From Alloacidobacterium dinghuense (GTDB lineage: Bacteria; Acidobacteriota; Terriglobia; Terriglobales; Acidobacteriaceae), in NCBI RefSeq assembly GCF_014274465.1, contig NZ_CP060394.1, positions 930,001 to 994,000 of the forward strand: 64,000 nucleotides of DNA. Reading direction: 5' to 3'. The position numbers and the translations under genes were made by a program. Numbering within the stretch: position 1 is the stretch's first letter; every line of letters starts with the position of its first letter. The notes below the pieces were generated by a model. It saw only the letters and a program-made list of their open reading frames with translations. It was not told the DNA's origin and did no database searches. This document shows positions 53,782-63,091 of the stretch, piece after piece.

Positions 53782-56625
53782 TTAAATCCACACCTTTGAG
53801 TCAACAGAGCGCTTGGAGTCATCATCGCGATCGTCTGGATAATCGTGGGGTGGCCCCACTCGATTCATGCGTGCGAAGTTGGGAATTGCCATCATGGAAG
53901 AGCTGTCTTGCCATTTGCCAGTAATCACCATGACGCCGCCCAGCAGATCGGGACGCCACTCAGTGCGAAGCGGCGCATTGCCGAGTTTGTGGTCGATCTT
54001 CTCATTGTCCGCAGTCTCGACGTTATAGATGAGTGGACCATACTTCAAAGCCATGAGATCGCTATCCGCCTTGATCCGACTGTCCGCCACCACTCGCTGT
54101 GGCTCCATTGGCAATTCCAGTTCAATGTGGTCACCCTGCTTCCACTCGCGCGTAACAACGGCATAGCCTTTCTGAATAGTCGGCATTTGTTCTTTTCCAT
54201 TGACGGCAAAACGCTTTACACCTCTGACCGCAGGCGATTCCTGATAAAGCTTGCTCGTGGTCCGATCCGGAATTCTGACGTAGAGCGAAAACGTCTTGGC
54301 CTCTTCAGGATTTACGGTGATTGAAACTGATCCATGCCATGGGTAGTCTGTTTTCTGCACGATCTCGACATTGGTGCCTGCGACTTGCCCGACGTGAATA
54401 CGGCTACCCACGAACATATTCACGTAGAGCCCCTCTTTGCTCTTGACGTATGTCCAAGTGGGAATCATAAGCAATGTGCGCGAAACGTTGCCAACGCAGC
54501 AGGGGCACACGTGCCACTTCGCACGCTCGGTATTCACGAGTGGATTCGTATAGCAGAAGCTCTGGCCGTCGAGCGCTACTCCGCCCAGCAGAGCGTTGTA
54601 CATTGTCTGCTCATATAGGTCGGCATACTTTGCATCGTGATAAGCAAGGTTGAGCTTGTACTGGAAGAAGACAACTCCGCAACTCGAGCACGTCTCGCAG
54701 TAAGATTCGTTGCGGAGCGAGTAATTCGGCCCGAAGCCTTCGGAGGTTTCGCCGCTCCCAATCCCGCCGGTCACGTAATATTTCCTGTTGACCATGTTGT
54801 CCCAGAGCGAAATAACCGCGCTCTGGTAATCGCGATCGCCGGTCTCAGCCGCGATGTCCGCCATGCCTGAATAGAAGTACATCGCGCGCACTGCATGGCC
54901 TACTGCTTCGTACTGCTGCCCTGGGGGCAGGTGGCTCTGGTCGTACTCTGATCCGCCTCTGCGCGAATCAAGGAGGAATTTCGCGAGAACGATATACGCG
55001 TCTCCATGGTGATTGCCTTCCTGGTCGTTCACAAAACGGCCGAAGCGCACCAGCGCCTGCTCCATCTCCTGGTGTCCGTCGAACCACTCCTTCTTGCCCG
55101 GCCCAATGTTCGCGACCCAGCAGTCCGCGAGTTTTTTCGCGGCGTTATACAGGCGAAGATCTTGACCCTCGGTGAGCGTGTAATGATTGATAGCTGATTC
55201 GATAAAGTAGCCGGAGACGTAGCCTTCATGATTGCCTCTATGATCAGGTGACCAGCGTTCCGGCCAGCTCTTGCGATCCGCCAGAATATAAGCAGTCTGT
55301 AAATAGCCATCGGACATCTGCGCATCAAGAATGATCGGAATCCAGCGCTCCAGCGTTGCGCGCATGAGTTCCTGCGCCTTAACGATCTCGGCATCGCCCT
55401 GAGGTTCCACCATGAGCGCAATGCACATCGACTCTACGGTCTGATGTACCCACGCATTCGAGAACACGTATCCCTTATGTTGCCCGTGGGGCTCACCGCG
55501 ATTAGCCTTGCCCGCCTCGATAAAGTTGTCGATTCCACCGTCGCCGCGCATCGGTGCGATATCTGTACGCTCACACATCGCAATGCAGTGTGGAATCCAG
55601 TCCGTAATTAGAACTTTGGCACGCTCCTTCCACAACCCGCCGTCGATCGCGTACTTGCGGGTGTATACCACGTCAAGACGATCAGCGGGCGGAGCCGGTT
55701 CCACGTGGACGTTAATGGCACGCGGTTTATCCTTGCTTCCTGACGCTTCTAAAGCAAGAATATAGTCACCGGGAGCGGAGAAGTTTGCAGTCGTGATCGG
55801 TGCATTAGCCGCGGCAAACGCGACTGCTCCTGGACCTGCCGTTTTCACCCATCGCGATCTGTTCTGCTGCGAATCCTCAAGCCATGTCACCTTGCCTGAG
55901 AGATAGGTCTGCCCGTCGCTCACCACTGAGCGATCTACGCCGGCATCCACCACCGGTGGAAGCGCAGGAATGGAGCCATAGTTGAAGACTCTCCATTCGA
56001 GAATTCCGGCCATGTGCTTCGGCTGTGGAACAACCTCCAGCCGTAATTTGCTTGTCTTTACAGGTTCGAACGCCGTTGTATTGAAGGTGTCCAGAGCCAC
56101 GCCTAGACCTTGCGGCTGAGATACCGGAACGAAGTTGCTTCCATTCCAATAAAGAATCTTGTAACTCACAGGCGGTTGAATCCGGGGGCCACCGCTGCCG
56201 GGAAGCGTGCCCGGGCGAGGATGATCAACTGCCCAGTAAACCTCAAGCCTGTTTACATTGATCGGTTCGCTCCACTCATACTGCACCCAACTTGCAGTCT
56301 CAATCGATGAGCGGTCCGCCCACAACGCGTAGAGCGCGTGACTGCGATCGAACGAATTCTCAGGCGTGAACCCATCATTCAATGCGGAGATTTTGTTCTC
56401 GCTCATCATGAATTGGCTCGTCGGAATTGCGACCCGAGCGACATTTAGAGCGCTATCCGGAGCCTGAGCAAACGCTCTGGACGTCCCCAGCGCTGTCCAC
56501 ACGGCAGCGGCTCCTGCCCCCGTCAGAAACTCCCGGCGGCTCGGCTCCATTGGTGGCTCAACTTTTGCTGCATCTGTTGCTACGTTTTCCCAAATATCGC
56601 TGGAAGGCTTCTTCCAATTCATCAT
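53782..56625 (-). CDS. GH127-family beta-L-arabinofuranosidase-like enzyme, Tat-exported
   Basis: A 947-residue secreted glycosidase. A Tat signal SRREFLTGAGAAAVW lies about 30 residues in. A discoidin/CBM-like sandwich and an Ig/PKD-like module follow. The DUF1680/GH127 alpha-toroid comes last. The metal-cysteine catalytic centre is suggested by ETC in SYCETCSSCG and by CPCCVGNVSR, which match the Glu-Cys and Cys-Cys pairs of HypBA1. Alternate starts are GTG 56664 and ATG 56550, the latter directly before the Tat motif with a good ribosome site. The enzyme likely releases L-arabinose from plant glycans. It is transcribed toward the cold-shock gene. Confidence 0.85.
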   Translation of the reverse strand: MMNWKKPSSDIWENVATDAAKVEPPMEPSRREFLTGAGAAAVWTALGTSRAFAQAPDSALNVARVAIPTSQFMMSENKISALNDGFTPENSFDRSHALYALWADRSSIETASWVQYEWSEPINVNRLEVYWAVDHPRPGTLPGSGGPRIQPPVSYKILYWNGSNFVPVSQPQGLGVALDTFNTTAFEPVKTSKLRLEVVPQPKHMAGILEWRVFNYGSIPALPPVVDAGVDRSVVSDGQTYLSGKVTWLEDSQQNRSRWVKTAGPGAVAFAAANAPITTANFSAPGDYILALEASGSKDKPRAINVHVEPAPPADRLDVVYTRKYAIDGGLWKERAKVLITDWIPHCIAMCERTDIAPMRGDGGIDNFIEAGKANRGEPHGQHKGYVFSNAWVHQTVESMCIALMVEPQGDAEIVKAQELMRATLERWIPIILDAQMSDGYLQTAYILADRKSWPERWSPDHRGNHEGYVSGYFIESAINHYTLTEGQDLRLYNAAKKLADCWVANIGPGKKEWFDGHQEMEQALVRFGRFVNDQEGNHHGDAYIVLAKFLLDSRRGGSEYDQSHLPPGQQYEAVGHAVRAMYFYSGMADIAAETGDRDYQSAVISLWDNMVNRKYYVTGGIGSGETSEGFGPNYSLRNESYCETCSSCGVVFFQYKLNLAYHDAKYADLYEQTMYNALLGGVALDGQSFCYTNPLVNTERAKWHVCPCCVGNVSRTLLMIPTWTYVKSKEGLYVNMFVGSRIHVGQVAGTNVEIVQKTDYPWHGSVSITVNPEEAKTFSLYVRIPDRTTSKLYQESPAVRGVKRFAVNGKEQMPTIQKGYAVVTREWKQGDHIELELPMEPQRVVADSRIKADSDLMALKYGPLIYNVETADNEKIDHKLGNAPLRTEWRPDLLGGVMVITGKWQDSSSMMAIPNFARMNRVGPPHDYPDDRDDDSKRSVDSKVWI

Positions 56626-56935
56626 CTGCACCCACTGTGTGAAAAACTCTAACTCATTCCGCACGAATCAAAGGCTAAAGAGTAAACGTTTGCTGATGGA
56701 AGCGTAAATTCTCCTCTGGATGGTTGTAAAGTGCAAAGGAGTTTTGCTGAGGGGAGCGAGTGGGGGCCCGGTGGAGTAGCCACTTGCGTAATCGATGTTT
56801 TGTGACCAATAAAAGGCGACAAAAGTGTCTAAAAGGCTTCCAGAGAGCCATTCGCAGCCTGTATTTTCAATAAGTTAATTTACCGAGACACTCACCGAAC
56901 ACAGAATCTGTAGCTAGGGCAGTCTTTCTAAAGAA

Positions 56936-58045
56936 CTACTTGTGAAGCGCAGGCCCGTCGACGCGAACGGACGCCTTTGATCCATAGACAGCAGCATAGA
57001 CTTGGCCGGTGTTCTCATCGACCGCGAGCGTGTAAGGATGTTCTCCTGCCTGATAGGTGCCGAGGATCGCATTCTTCACGCCATCGATAACCGTCACGCT
57101 ATCGCCATGGACATTCGCGACATAGACACGATTCCTCTCGGCATCGACCGCGACGGCTTGCGGGTGATCACCGACCGCGATCACGTTCACCACCTTCGCC
57201 TTGACCGTGTCTATTAAGCTAAGAGTTTGATCTCCGTAGTTGACAGCGTAGAGCATGTGGGTGGCCCGGTTGTATGCAAGGGCACAGGGGATCTGCCCAA
57301 CCGGTACGGTAGCCATCCCTTGTGTCTTTTCGTCGAGGCTCATGACATCTGCCGTCATCGTGTGTGCCAGATATAACCTGGAGTCTGCAGCGTCGAACGC
57401 CAGGCCCCAGATGTGCTCTCCGACCTTCACCTTGCGCAGCGCTCCGTTTGTTGCGTTGACAATGCGTATGAATGGGTCTTCGTATGTCGACAGAAAGAGT
57501 GTATTGGTCCTCTCGTCGATCGCGATTGCGTCCGCACTCCCTGTTTCGAGCGAACTGGAAGCATTCGTGACTCCGTCGATCACGGTGAGAATATGGTCGT
57601 AGGTGTAGGTAACGTAGACCTTATTCGTCTTTTCATTGGCAGCAATGGTATATGGGTGCGAACCGCCCTTGATGGTGGCGATCACCTTATCCTGGGTTCC
57701 ATCGATTATGCTGATCGAATTGCTGTCCGTGTTTACCACATACGCTTTGTTGACAGCTGGCAATATAGCGATCGCGATTGGCGCTTTGCCTACCTCAACT
57801 CTGTGCGTAGATCCAGTGCTCTCGTCTGTCACGATTACTGAATCAACCCCCTCATTGACTGCATAAACCTTGTGCGTCACAGGATTTATTGCGATACCAA
57901 CGCTGGTGATTAACCTGCCTGTTGCTTCAGCAGCCGATGCATCCTCGGGCGGGAACAATGCAGCAGCAGCGCAGAAGAATGCAAGACCGCAACTCAGAGC
58001 GTGTGAGGCAAGAGGTTTGTGGCGGAGAGATGAGGAGAGCTTCAT
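56936..58045 (-). CDS. YVTN-repeat beta-propeller, secreted
   Basis: A 369-residue protein with a signal peptide (SHALSCGLAFFCAAAALFPPEDASA). Seven YVTN-type repeats follow, each with the pattern AIAINPVTHKVYAVN...VTVIDG (for example ILPAVNKAYVVNTDSNSISIIDG, AVDAERNRVYVANVHGDSVTVIDG). Such propellers bind partners or carry dehydrogenase-like folds; no catalytic residues were identified. I start at ATG 58045 where the signal sequence begins; the open frame continues 46 codons further upstream. It diverges from the ThuA-like gene. Confidence 0.8.
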   Translation of the reverse strand: MKLSSSLRHKPLASHALSCGLAFFCAAAALFPPEDASAAEATGRLITSVGIAINPVTHKVYAVNEGVDSVIVTDESTGSTHRVEVGKAPIAIAILPAVNKAYVVNTDSNSISIIDGTQDKVIATIKGGSHPYTIAANEKTNKVYVTYTYDHILTVIDGVTNASSSLETGSADAIAIDERTNTLFLSTYEDPFIRIVNATNGALRKVKVGEHIWGLAFDAADSRLYLAHTMTADVMSLDEKTQGMATVPVGQIPCALAYNRATHMLYAVNYGDQTLSLIDTVKAKVVNVIAVGDHPQAVAVDAERNRVYVANVHGDSVTVIDGVKNAILGTYQAGEHPYTLAVDENTGQVYAAVYGSKASVRVDGPALHK

Positions 58046-58130
58046 ATTGAGGGGCGACAAAATATGGACTATATTAGCAAACGTTAGAAAGATCGTTAGC
58101 GAAATTCTACCTCGAGGCGTGACGAGATTC

Positions 58131-58892
58131 ATGAGGCGACTGGCACGATTTCCAGGAATTCTTACTGCGGTTTTCCTGACCACGGTGTTGGTACACGCTC
58201 AGGAAATAAACTTCCGTGTCCTTGCCTTTTATTCAACCCAAGTAGAACAGGACCATGTCGACTTCGCCAAGCAGGCAATTGCTTTTTACCAGGATCTTGC
58301 GCGGCGCGAACACTTTTCATTTGAAACCACGACCGATTGGAACGACTTGAGTTCGAAAGTGTTGAAGAACTATCAGGTGATCCTGTGGTTGGATAATTTT
58401 CCCACCGAGCCAGCGCAGAAGGCAGCGTTCCAGGATTACATGGAACACGGCGGAGGGTGGCTCGGGTTTCACATTGCCGGCTTCATGGAGCGTCGCGAAA
58501 ACTGGCCGTGGTTTGCCGATTTTCTGGGAACGGTTTTCTATGGAAATAGCTGGCCCCCCATGCCGGCAACTCTTGATGTCGCCGACTCCCCATCCAACGT
58601 CACAGCGGGACTGCCGAAACAGTTCGTCTCTCCGGCGAATGAGTGGTATAGCTGGAACCCAAGCCCACGCAAAAGCCCCAACATCCGCGTCATGATGACG
58701 CTTGACGTAAAGAATTATCCGCTAGGATTCAAGGACACGCTTACAGGCGGGGATATTCCCGTCACCTGGACGAACACGAAGTACCGAATGATCTACACGA
58801 ACATGGGTCACGGCAGCAAAATCTTTGATGACCCACAGCAAAACGACTTTTTTGCGCGCGCATTGCTGTGGCTGGGCAGAAGAACGCAGTAA
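58131..58892 (+). CDS. ThuA-like (trehalose-utilization-type) protein, secreted
   Basis: A 253-residue protein. A signal peptide (FPGILTAVFLTTVLVHAQ) precedes a ThuA/class I amidotransferase-like fold: FRVLAFYSTQVEQDHVDFAKQAI, YQVILWLDNFPTEPAQKAAFQDYMEHGGGWLGFHIAGF and YRMIYTNMGHGSKIFDD. ThuA-domain proteins occur with sugar-oxidising and glycan-degrading genes; their activity is not settled. The start is ATG 58131, with GTG 58119 possible. Context: neighbour of the GH127 and propeller genes. Confidence 0.85.
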   Translation: MRRLARFPGILTAVFLTTVLVHAQEINFRVLAFYSTQVEQDHVDFAKQAIAFYQDLARREHFSFETTTDWNDLSSKVLKNYQVILWLDNFPTEPAQKAAFQDYMEHGGGWLGFHIAGFMERRENWPWFADFLGTVFYGNSWPPMPATLDVADSPSNVTAGLPKQFVSPANEWYSWNPSPRKSPNIRVMMTLDVKNYPLGFKDTLTGGDIPVTWTNTKYRMIYTNMGHGSKIFDDPQQNDFFARALLWLGRRTQ

Positions 58893-59344
58893 CTGTATCG
58901 TTCGAAGCGTCTCAATCCCTCAGGGAAATGAGACCTTGTTATTTGCGATCTACATCTTCGGTTAGGAGTGCTGTTGCGCTCACCACACGGACGACATTAC
59001 AGATCTAATTGACCGCTGATTCCGGTATAGAGCAGCCGATCATAGTGGTGATCTCGCGACGACCTTACAACTAACATCTGTCACTGTCGGATATCCCGTT
59101 GCAACTTTGTCAGCTAAGAATTGAGATTTTTGTTTTGCCGTTGCAGATCGATTCTGCAGAGCAAAAAGAACTTAGCTCGACAATCTGCCATCAAGAGAAA
59201 TGGCACTGAGTTTGGTATTTCGGTTGCGGGCAAACAATTGGCATGCGTTATGTTATTCCAGCATCAAGCAATGAGCGCGTAACCCTCATTGGATGAAAAA
59301 AGTTCCAGTCTGCTTCTCACCGATGGGCGACCGGTGTTGAAACA
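58893..59344. other. Non-coding gap upstream of the cysD fragment
   Basis: 452 bp. A hairpin ends the ThuA transcript (58909-58934). The remainder holds no recognisable gene; in particular the missing N-terminal half of CysD is not encoded in any frame here. No insertion-sequence ends were seen. Confidence 0.55.
58909..58934 (+). terminator. Nested hairpin after the ThuA-like gene
   Basis: Outer arms GTCTCA/TGAGAC and inner arms TCCCT/AGGGA, then CTTGTTATTT. A plausible factor-independent terminator 16 bp past the stop. Confidence 0.55.
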
Positions 59345-59842
59345 GTGCCTGTTGGAAGGGTCGCTAAGGAAAGGATATTCTCATTTCGAGCGGCCGGGCA
59401 CCGGTGGGATGCACGGATACAAAGGCCCGAGTTGTGGAATCTATATAACGCGCGGATTCATCCCAGGGAAACGATTCGGGTGTTCCCGCTTTCGAACTGG
59501 ACTGAACTCGACATATGGCAACATATCGCCGCAGAAAATATTCCGGTTGTGCCGCTCTATTTCGCGGCGCAGAGGCCAGTGGTGAGGCGTTCAGAGAGGT
59601 GGATCATGGTCGACGATGAGAGGTTTCTGCTCAATCCCGGCGAAAGACCGGAGATGCGAGTCGTCAGGTTTAGAACGCTGGGGTGTTATCCGCTGACAGC
59701 CGCGATCGAAAGTACGGCGAGCACCGTGTCGGAGATTGTGAACGAGCTGCAGAGCACTCAACTGTCTGAGCGTCAGGGTCTACTGATCGACTTCGATCAG
59801 GTCGCTTCCATGGAGCGAAAGAAACAAGCGGGCTATTTCTGA
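59345..59842 (+). pseudogene. cysD: Truncated sulfate adenylyltransferase subunit 2 (CysD C-terminal half)
   Basis: Encodes about 165 residues matching the C-terminal part of Cys[66 protein letters not shown] and the terminal [10 protein letters not shown]. Full-length CysD has about 300 residues; the N-terminal PP-loop ATP pyrophosphatase half is missing. Homology stops abruptly just before AKERI, and upstream in frame a stop appears after 16 unrelated codons. The fragment should be inactive for ATP sulfurylation. The stop overlaps the cysNC start (TGATG), so the original operon arrangement is preserved. Confidence 0.8.
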
Positions 59843-61695
59843 TGCCGGATGCTCTCCACTTCATTGCCTGCGGAAGCGTCGACGACGGCAAGTCAACGCT
59901 GATAGGCAGACTGCTGTTCGAGTCGAAGCAGGTATATGCGGATCATCTCTCGGCGCTGGCAAAGGATTCCACTCGCTACGGCACGCAAGGCGATGCGTTG
60001 GATCTGGCGCTACTGGTCGACGGGCTCCAAGCCGAGCGCGAGCAAAGTATCACGATCGATGTTTCCTATCGCTTTTTTGCCACGCCACGACGGCGGTTCG
60101 TAGTGGCTGATACCCCAGGGCACGAACAATATACGCGCAACATGGCTACTGGAGCGTCTAATTCTGACTTGGCGGTGCTACTGGTAAATGCAAAGAATGG
60201 GTTACAGACGCAAACCCATCGCCACGCGCGGATCGTTGCCTTGCTTGGAATCCGGCATCTGGTCATGGCTGTGAACAAAATGGACCTGGTGCAGTGGGAT
60301 GAAACTGTTTTCCGGCAGATCGTGGAGCAGTTCGAGCCTCTAGTGATCGCACTCGGATTTGAGTCGTTCCAGCCAATTCCGATGTCGGCCCTGCATGGCG
60401 ATAACATCACCGGAACCAAGTCTGCCGCTTCCTGGTATACAGGCCCAAGCCTCCTTGATTGGCTGGAGTCGATTGAAGTTGGCCTTAGTGCACCGGAGTT
60501 GGGTTTTCGTATGCCTGTGCAATGGGTAAATCGGCACAAAGACAATTTCCGCGGCTATTGCGGGCGCATAGCGAGCGGGGAAGTGAGAGTCGGAGAGCGC
60601 ATACGTGTACTGCCGAGCGGAACGGAGAGCAAGGTGCGCTCCATTGTTGGATGGAAAGAGGAACGGCAGGCGGCCTTGTGCGGAGAGTCGATTACGATTT
60701 GCATTGAAGATGAAATCGACGTTAGTCGCGGAAGTGTCTTTGCCGCGGCGGCCGATGCATTAGAAGTCAGCGATCAATTCGAAGCAAATGTACTCTGCCT
60801 CTCGGAGAACCAACTGTTTACGGGTCGATCGTACATATTCCATCTTCATAGCTGCCAGGCTGTCGCCACGATCACAGCGATCAAGTACCGGATTGATGTG
60901 ACGCTCGGCACCCAACTGGCCACGCGATCATTAGGATTGAATGATATTGGAGTGATCCATCTTTCTCTTGACCGCCCAGTTCCATTTGAGCCCTACCATC
61001 GGTGCAGGCGCTTGGGTGGTTTCATTCTGATTGACCGGTTGGATAACCAGACCGTAGGCGCGGGCATGATTGATTTTGCTTTGCGTAGGGCCGCCAATCT
61101 TCATTGGCAAGCGTTAGCAATCAACAAAGAAGCGCGTGCACGCCAAAAGCTTCAGAAGCCCGTTTGTCTTTGGTTCACGGGGCTTCCTGGATCGGGTAAA
61201 TCAACCATCGCAAACCTGCTTGAAAAGCGATTATTTGCGGCCGGACGACACACGTATGTACTCGACGGCGACAATATTCGTCACGGACTGAACCGGGATC
61301 TTGGATTTTCAGAAGCTGATCGGGTTGAGAATATCCGGCGGGTAACTGAGGTTGCCAAGTTGCTCATTGATGCAGGTCTCATCGTGATCGTCGCATTTAT
61401 CAGCCCGTATCGCGCTGAACGAGAGTCTGCCCGATCAAGTTTCGATTCCGAAGAATTCTTGGAAATCTTCGTCGACGCCTCGCTCGAAGAATGCGAGCGC
61501 CGCGATCCGAAGGGATTGTATGCCAAAGCGCGGCGGGGAGAACTTGTCAATTTCACGGGTATCGATAGTAAATATGAAATTCCTGAGACGCCCGATATTC
61601 GTCTGGACACAGTTGCCTACAATGCGGAGGAGTGCGTAGATCAGGTTTTGGGTGTTCTAGACCTGAGTCCGTTGAACTTCACTGCAAGATCATGA
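59842..61695 (+). CDS. cysNC: Bifunctional sulfate adenylyltransferase subunit 1 / APS kinase (CysNC)
   Basis: A 617-residue fusion. The CysN GTPase half has GSVDDGKST (11-19), the switch DTPGHEQ near 90 and NKMD for guanine recognition, followed by EF-Tu-like beta domains. The CysC half begins near 440 with the P-loop GLPGSGKST and has the DGDNIRHGLNRDLGF and SPYRAERESAR motifs. It activates sulfate to APS with CysD and phosphorylates APS to PAPS. Both halves look intact, but its partner CysD is truncated directly upstream. PAPS could serve sulfate assimilation or sulfotransferases. Confidence 0.93.
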   Translation: MPDALHFIACGSVDDGKSTLIGRLLFESKQVYADHLSALAKDSTRYGTQGDALDLALLVDGLQAEREQSITIDVSYRFFATPRRRFVVADTPGHEQYTRNMATGASNSDLAVLLVNAKNGLQTQTHRHARIVALLGIRHLVMAVNKMDLVQWDETVFRQIVEQFEPLVIALGFESFQPIPMSALHGDNITGTKSAASWYTGPSLLDWLESIEVGLSAPELGFRMPVQWVNRHKDNFRGYCGRIASGEVRVGERIRVLPSGTESKVRSIVGWKEERQAALCGESITICIEDEIDVSRGSVFAAAADALEVSDQFEANVLCLSENQLFTGRSYIFHLHSCQAVATITAIKYRIDVTLGTQLATRSLGLNDIGVIHLSLDRPVPFEPYHRCRRLGGFILIDRLDNQTVGAGMIDFALRRAANLHWQALAINKEARARQKLQKPVCLWFTGLPGSGKSTIANLLEKRLFAAGRHTYVLDGDNIRHGLNRDLGFSEADRVENIRRVTEVAKLLIDAGLIVIVAFISPYRAERESARSSFDSEEFLEIFVDASLEECERRDPKGLYAKARRGELVNFTGIDSKYEIPETPDIRLDTVAYNAEECVDQVLGVLDLSPLNFTARS

Positions 61696-61889
61696 GCATG
61701 AGGATGATCATCTACTTCATGAGCGTATTCACGATAGTGAATCAGTGCATCTTCCAAAGCGTCTTTCTGGGTACACGGCTGTGCAGAACAGGTCGTCACT
61801 CTTGCGAAGTCCGCAAGAGACCACAAGAGCGCGTGTCGGCCTTGAGATGCCGGGTCCGAAATTGCTGGCGAGGCAAGTTTGTGAGTCAT
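61641..61889 (-). CDS. Hypothetical small protein
   Basis: A possible 82-residue product (MTHKLASPAISDPASQ...) with a GGAG site 9 nt before the ATG. No family was recognised. It contains several His and Asp residues near the C-terminus. It overlaps the end of cysNC by 55 bp on the opposite strand, which lowers confidence. Confidence 0.3.
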   Translation of the reverse strand: MTHKLASPAISDPASQGRHALLWSLADFARVTTCSAQPCTQKDALEDALIHYREYAHEVDDHPHAHDLAVKFNGLRSRTPKT

Positions 61890-61952
61890 GCATGTAGTCT
61901 CCATTTCCACGAGCGCGCTTGCAGGGGCATCAGTATTGGTTGCTAGCATCAG

Positions 61953-62753
61953 TCATGCTTTCGTCTCTGAGTCATGCTTTCGGAGGGCTGCTTCGCCAGC
62001 GTCGGACACCTTGACCCACTTCGGGTCGGGCGAGTCCTCGGCGTCGTAGTTGTCGTGCCAGTTCCACCATTTGTACGGCGGAGTCTGGGGGTAACCCTCT
62101 GGCGAGTCCTCCCATGTTTCCTGACGGCCGAGCGGCGTGATATCGAGGTAGCTCCAGGTGGTCCCCATCGCCTCGTCGCCGCGGCTGTTGATGAGGTATG
62201 TGCGGAACACCTTGTCGCCGTCGCGGATGAATGCATTGTGGCCGTGCCATTCATCGACGCCGAAGTCTGCGTCGAAGCCGTCTGTGATGGTATACCAAGG
62301 CATTTCCCAGCCCATCCGCGCCTTCAGGCGGACGATGTCCGCCTGCGGGGCGCGTGAGGCGTAGGCGAGGGTGGTGTCGCGAGCGTTCAGATGGGACAGG
62401 TGGGCGACCTGATCGGCACCCAGCGAGCAGCCCCGGCAGGCGTGCTCCGGCCAGCCGAACACACCGGGCTCGAAGAAGGCGCGATAGATGATCAACTGAC
62501 GGCGGCGCTCGAACAGGTCGAGCAGGCTAACTCTACCTCTGGGCCCGTCGAACTCGTACTGCTTCTCCACTGCCATCCACGGCATCCGTCGACGCTCGGC
62601 GGCCAGCGCATCACGGGAGCGGGTGAAGGTCTTCTCCGTGACGAGGAGCTGCTGGTGCGCAGCCTCCCACTCCTGCTGGGATACGATCGGGGGTGTATTC
62701 GTTCCGAGATTTCCTTTTCCGTGTTCCTTGTCTTTCTCTTTGCTTGTTGCCAT
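61953..62753 (-). CDS. DUF899 family protein (thioredoxin-like)
   Basis: A 266-residue protein of the DUF899 family. Diagnostic blocks are FDGPRGRVSLLDLFERRRQLIIYRAFF, HACRGCSLGADQVAHLSHLNARDTTLAYASRAP and FGVDEWHGHNAFIRDGDKVFRTYLINSRGDEAMGTTWSYLDITPLGRQE. The C-x2-C in HACRGC and the fold resemble redoxins; no activity is established. A good AGGAG site precedes the ATG, overlapping the end of the microprotein gene. It lies 1 bp downstream of that gene. Confidence 0.9.
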   Translation of the reverse strand: MATSKEKDKEHGKGNLGTNTPPIVSQQEWEAAHQQLLVTEKTFTRSRDALAAERRRMPWMAVEKQYEFDGPRGRVSLLDLFERRRQLIIYRAFFEPGVFGWPEHACRGCSLGADQVAHLSHLNARDTTLAYASRAPQADIVRLKARMGWEMPWYTITDGFDADFGVDEWHGHNAFIRDGDKVFRTYLINSRGDEAMGTTWSYLDITPLGRQETWEDSPEGYPQTPPYKWWNWHDNYDAEDSPDPKWVKVSDAGEAALRKHDSETKA

Positions 62754-62754
62754 C

Positions 62755-62901
62755 TTATTTCTCCTTTGTTCTCTGAATTAGACCGAGACGATTCGGTCTT
62801 AAAAAAGCTGTGAGCTTGCCGATGCATACCGCCAGAATTCCTCCTGTGGATCCGGCTCCAGCAACCATTATTGCTGTGCTTGCGATGCATGCTGGGCACA
62901 T
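62755..62901 (-). CDS. 48-residue membrane microprotein with CxxC
   Basis: Sequence begins MCPACIASTAIMVAGAGSTG, then GILAVCIGKLTAFL and a basic tail. It has an N-terminal CPAC motif and one hydrophobic segment, so it probably sits in the inner membrane. An excellent AGGAGGGAG site lies directly before ATG 62901. The stop is 1 nt from the DUF899 start (TAAGATG), indicating translational coupling. I recall similar short MCP-x-C proteins beside DUF899 genes; the function is unknown. Confidence 0.7.
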   Translation of the reverse strand: MCPACIASTAIMVAGAGSTGGILAVCIGKLTAFLRPNRLGLIQRTKEK

Positions 62902-63091
62902 ATCTCCCTCCTCTAAACTTCTAATTCGTCCACGCCTGAGTGCATTACCTGTGTCGTCATTGCCTCTTTCTCGTTCGTCGGATGTTGGCTTTTTCGTCCG
63001 CGTTCTCGATATACCGGGTGCTCGGTGGTCATATACAAATAGTGATGCAGGTATCGAATGGACGGAGAGTGACAAGTGTGGCGGGATTCCG

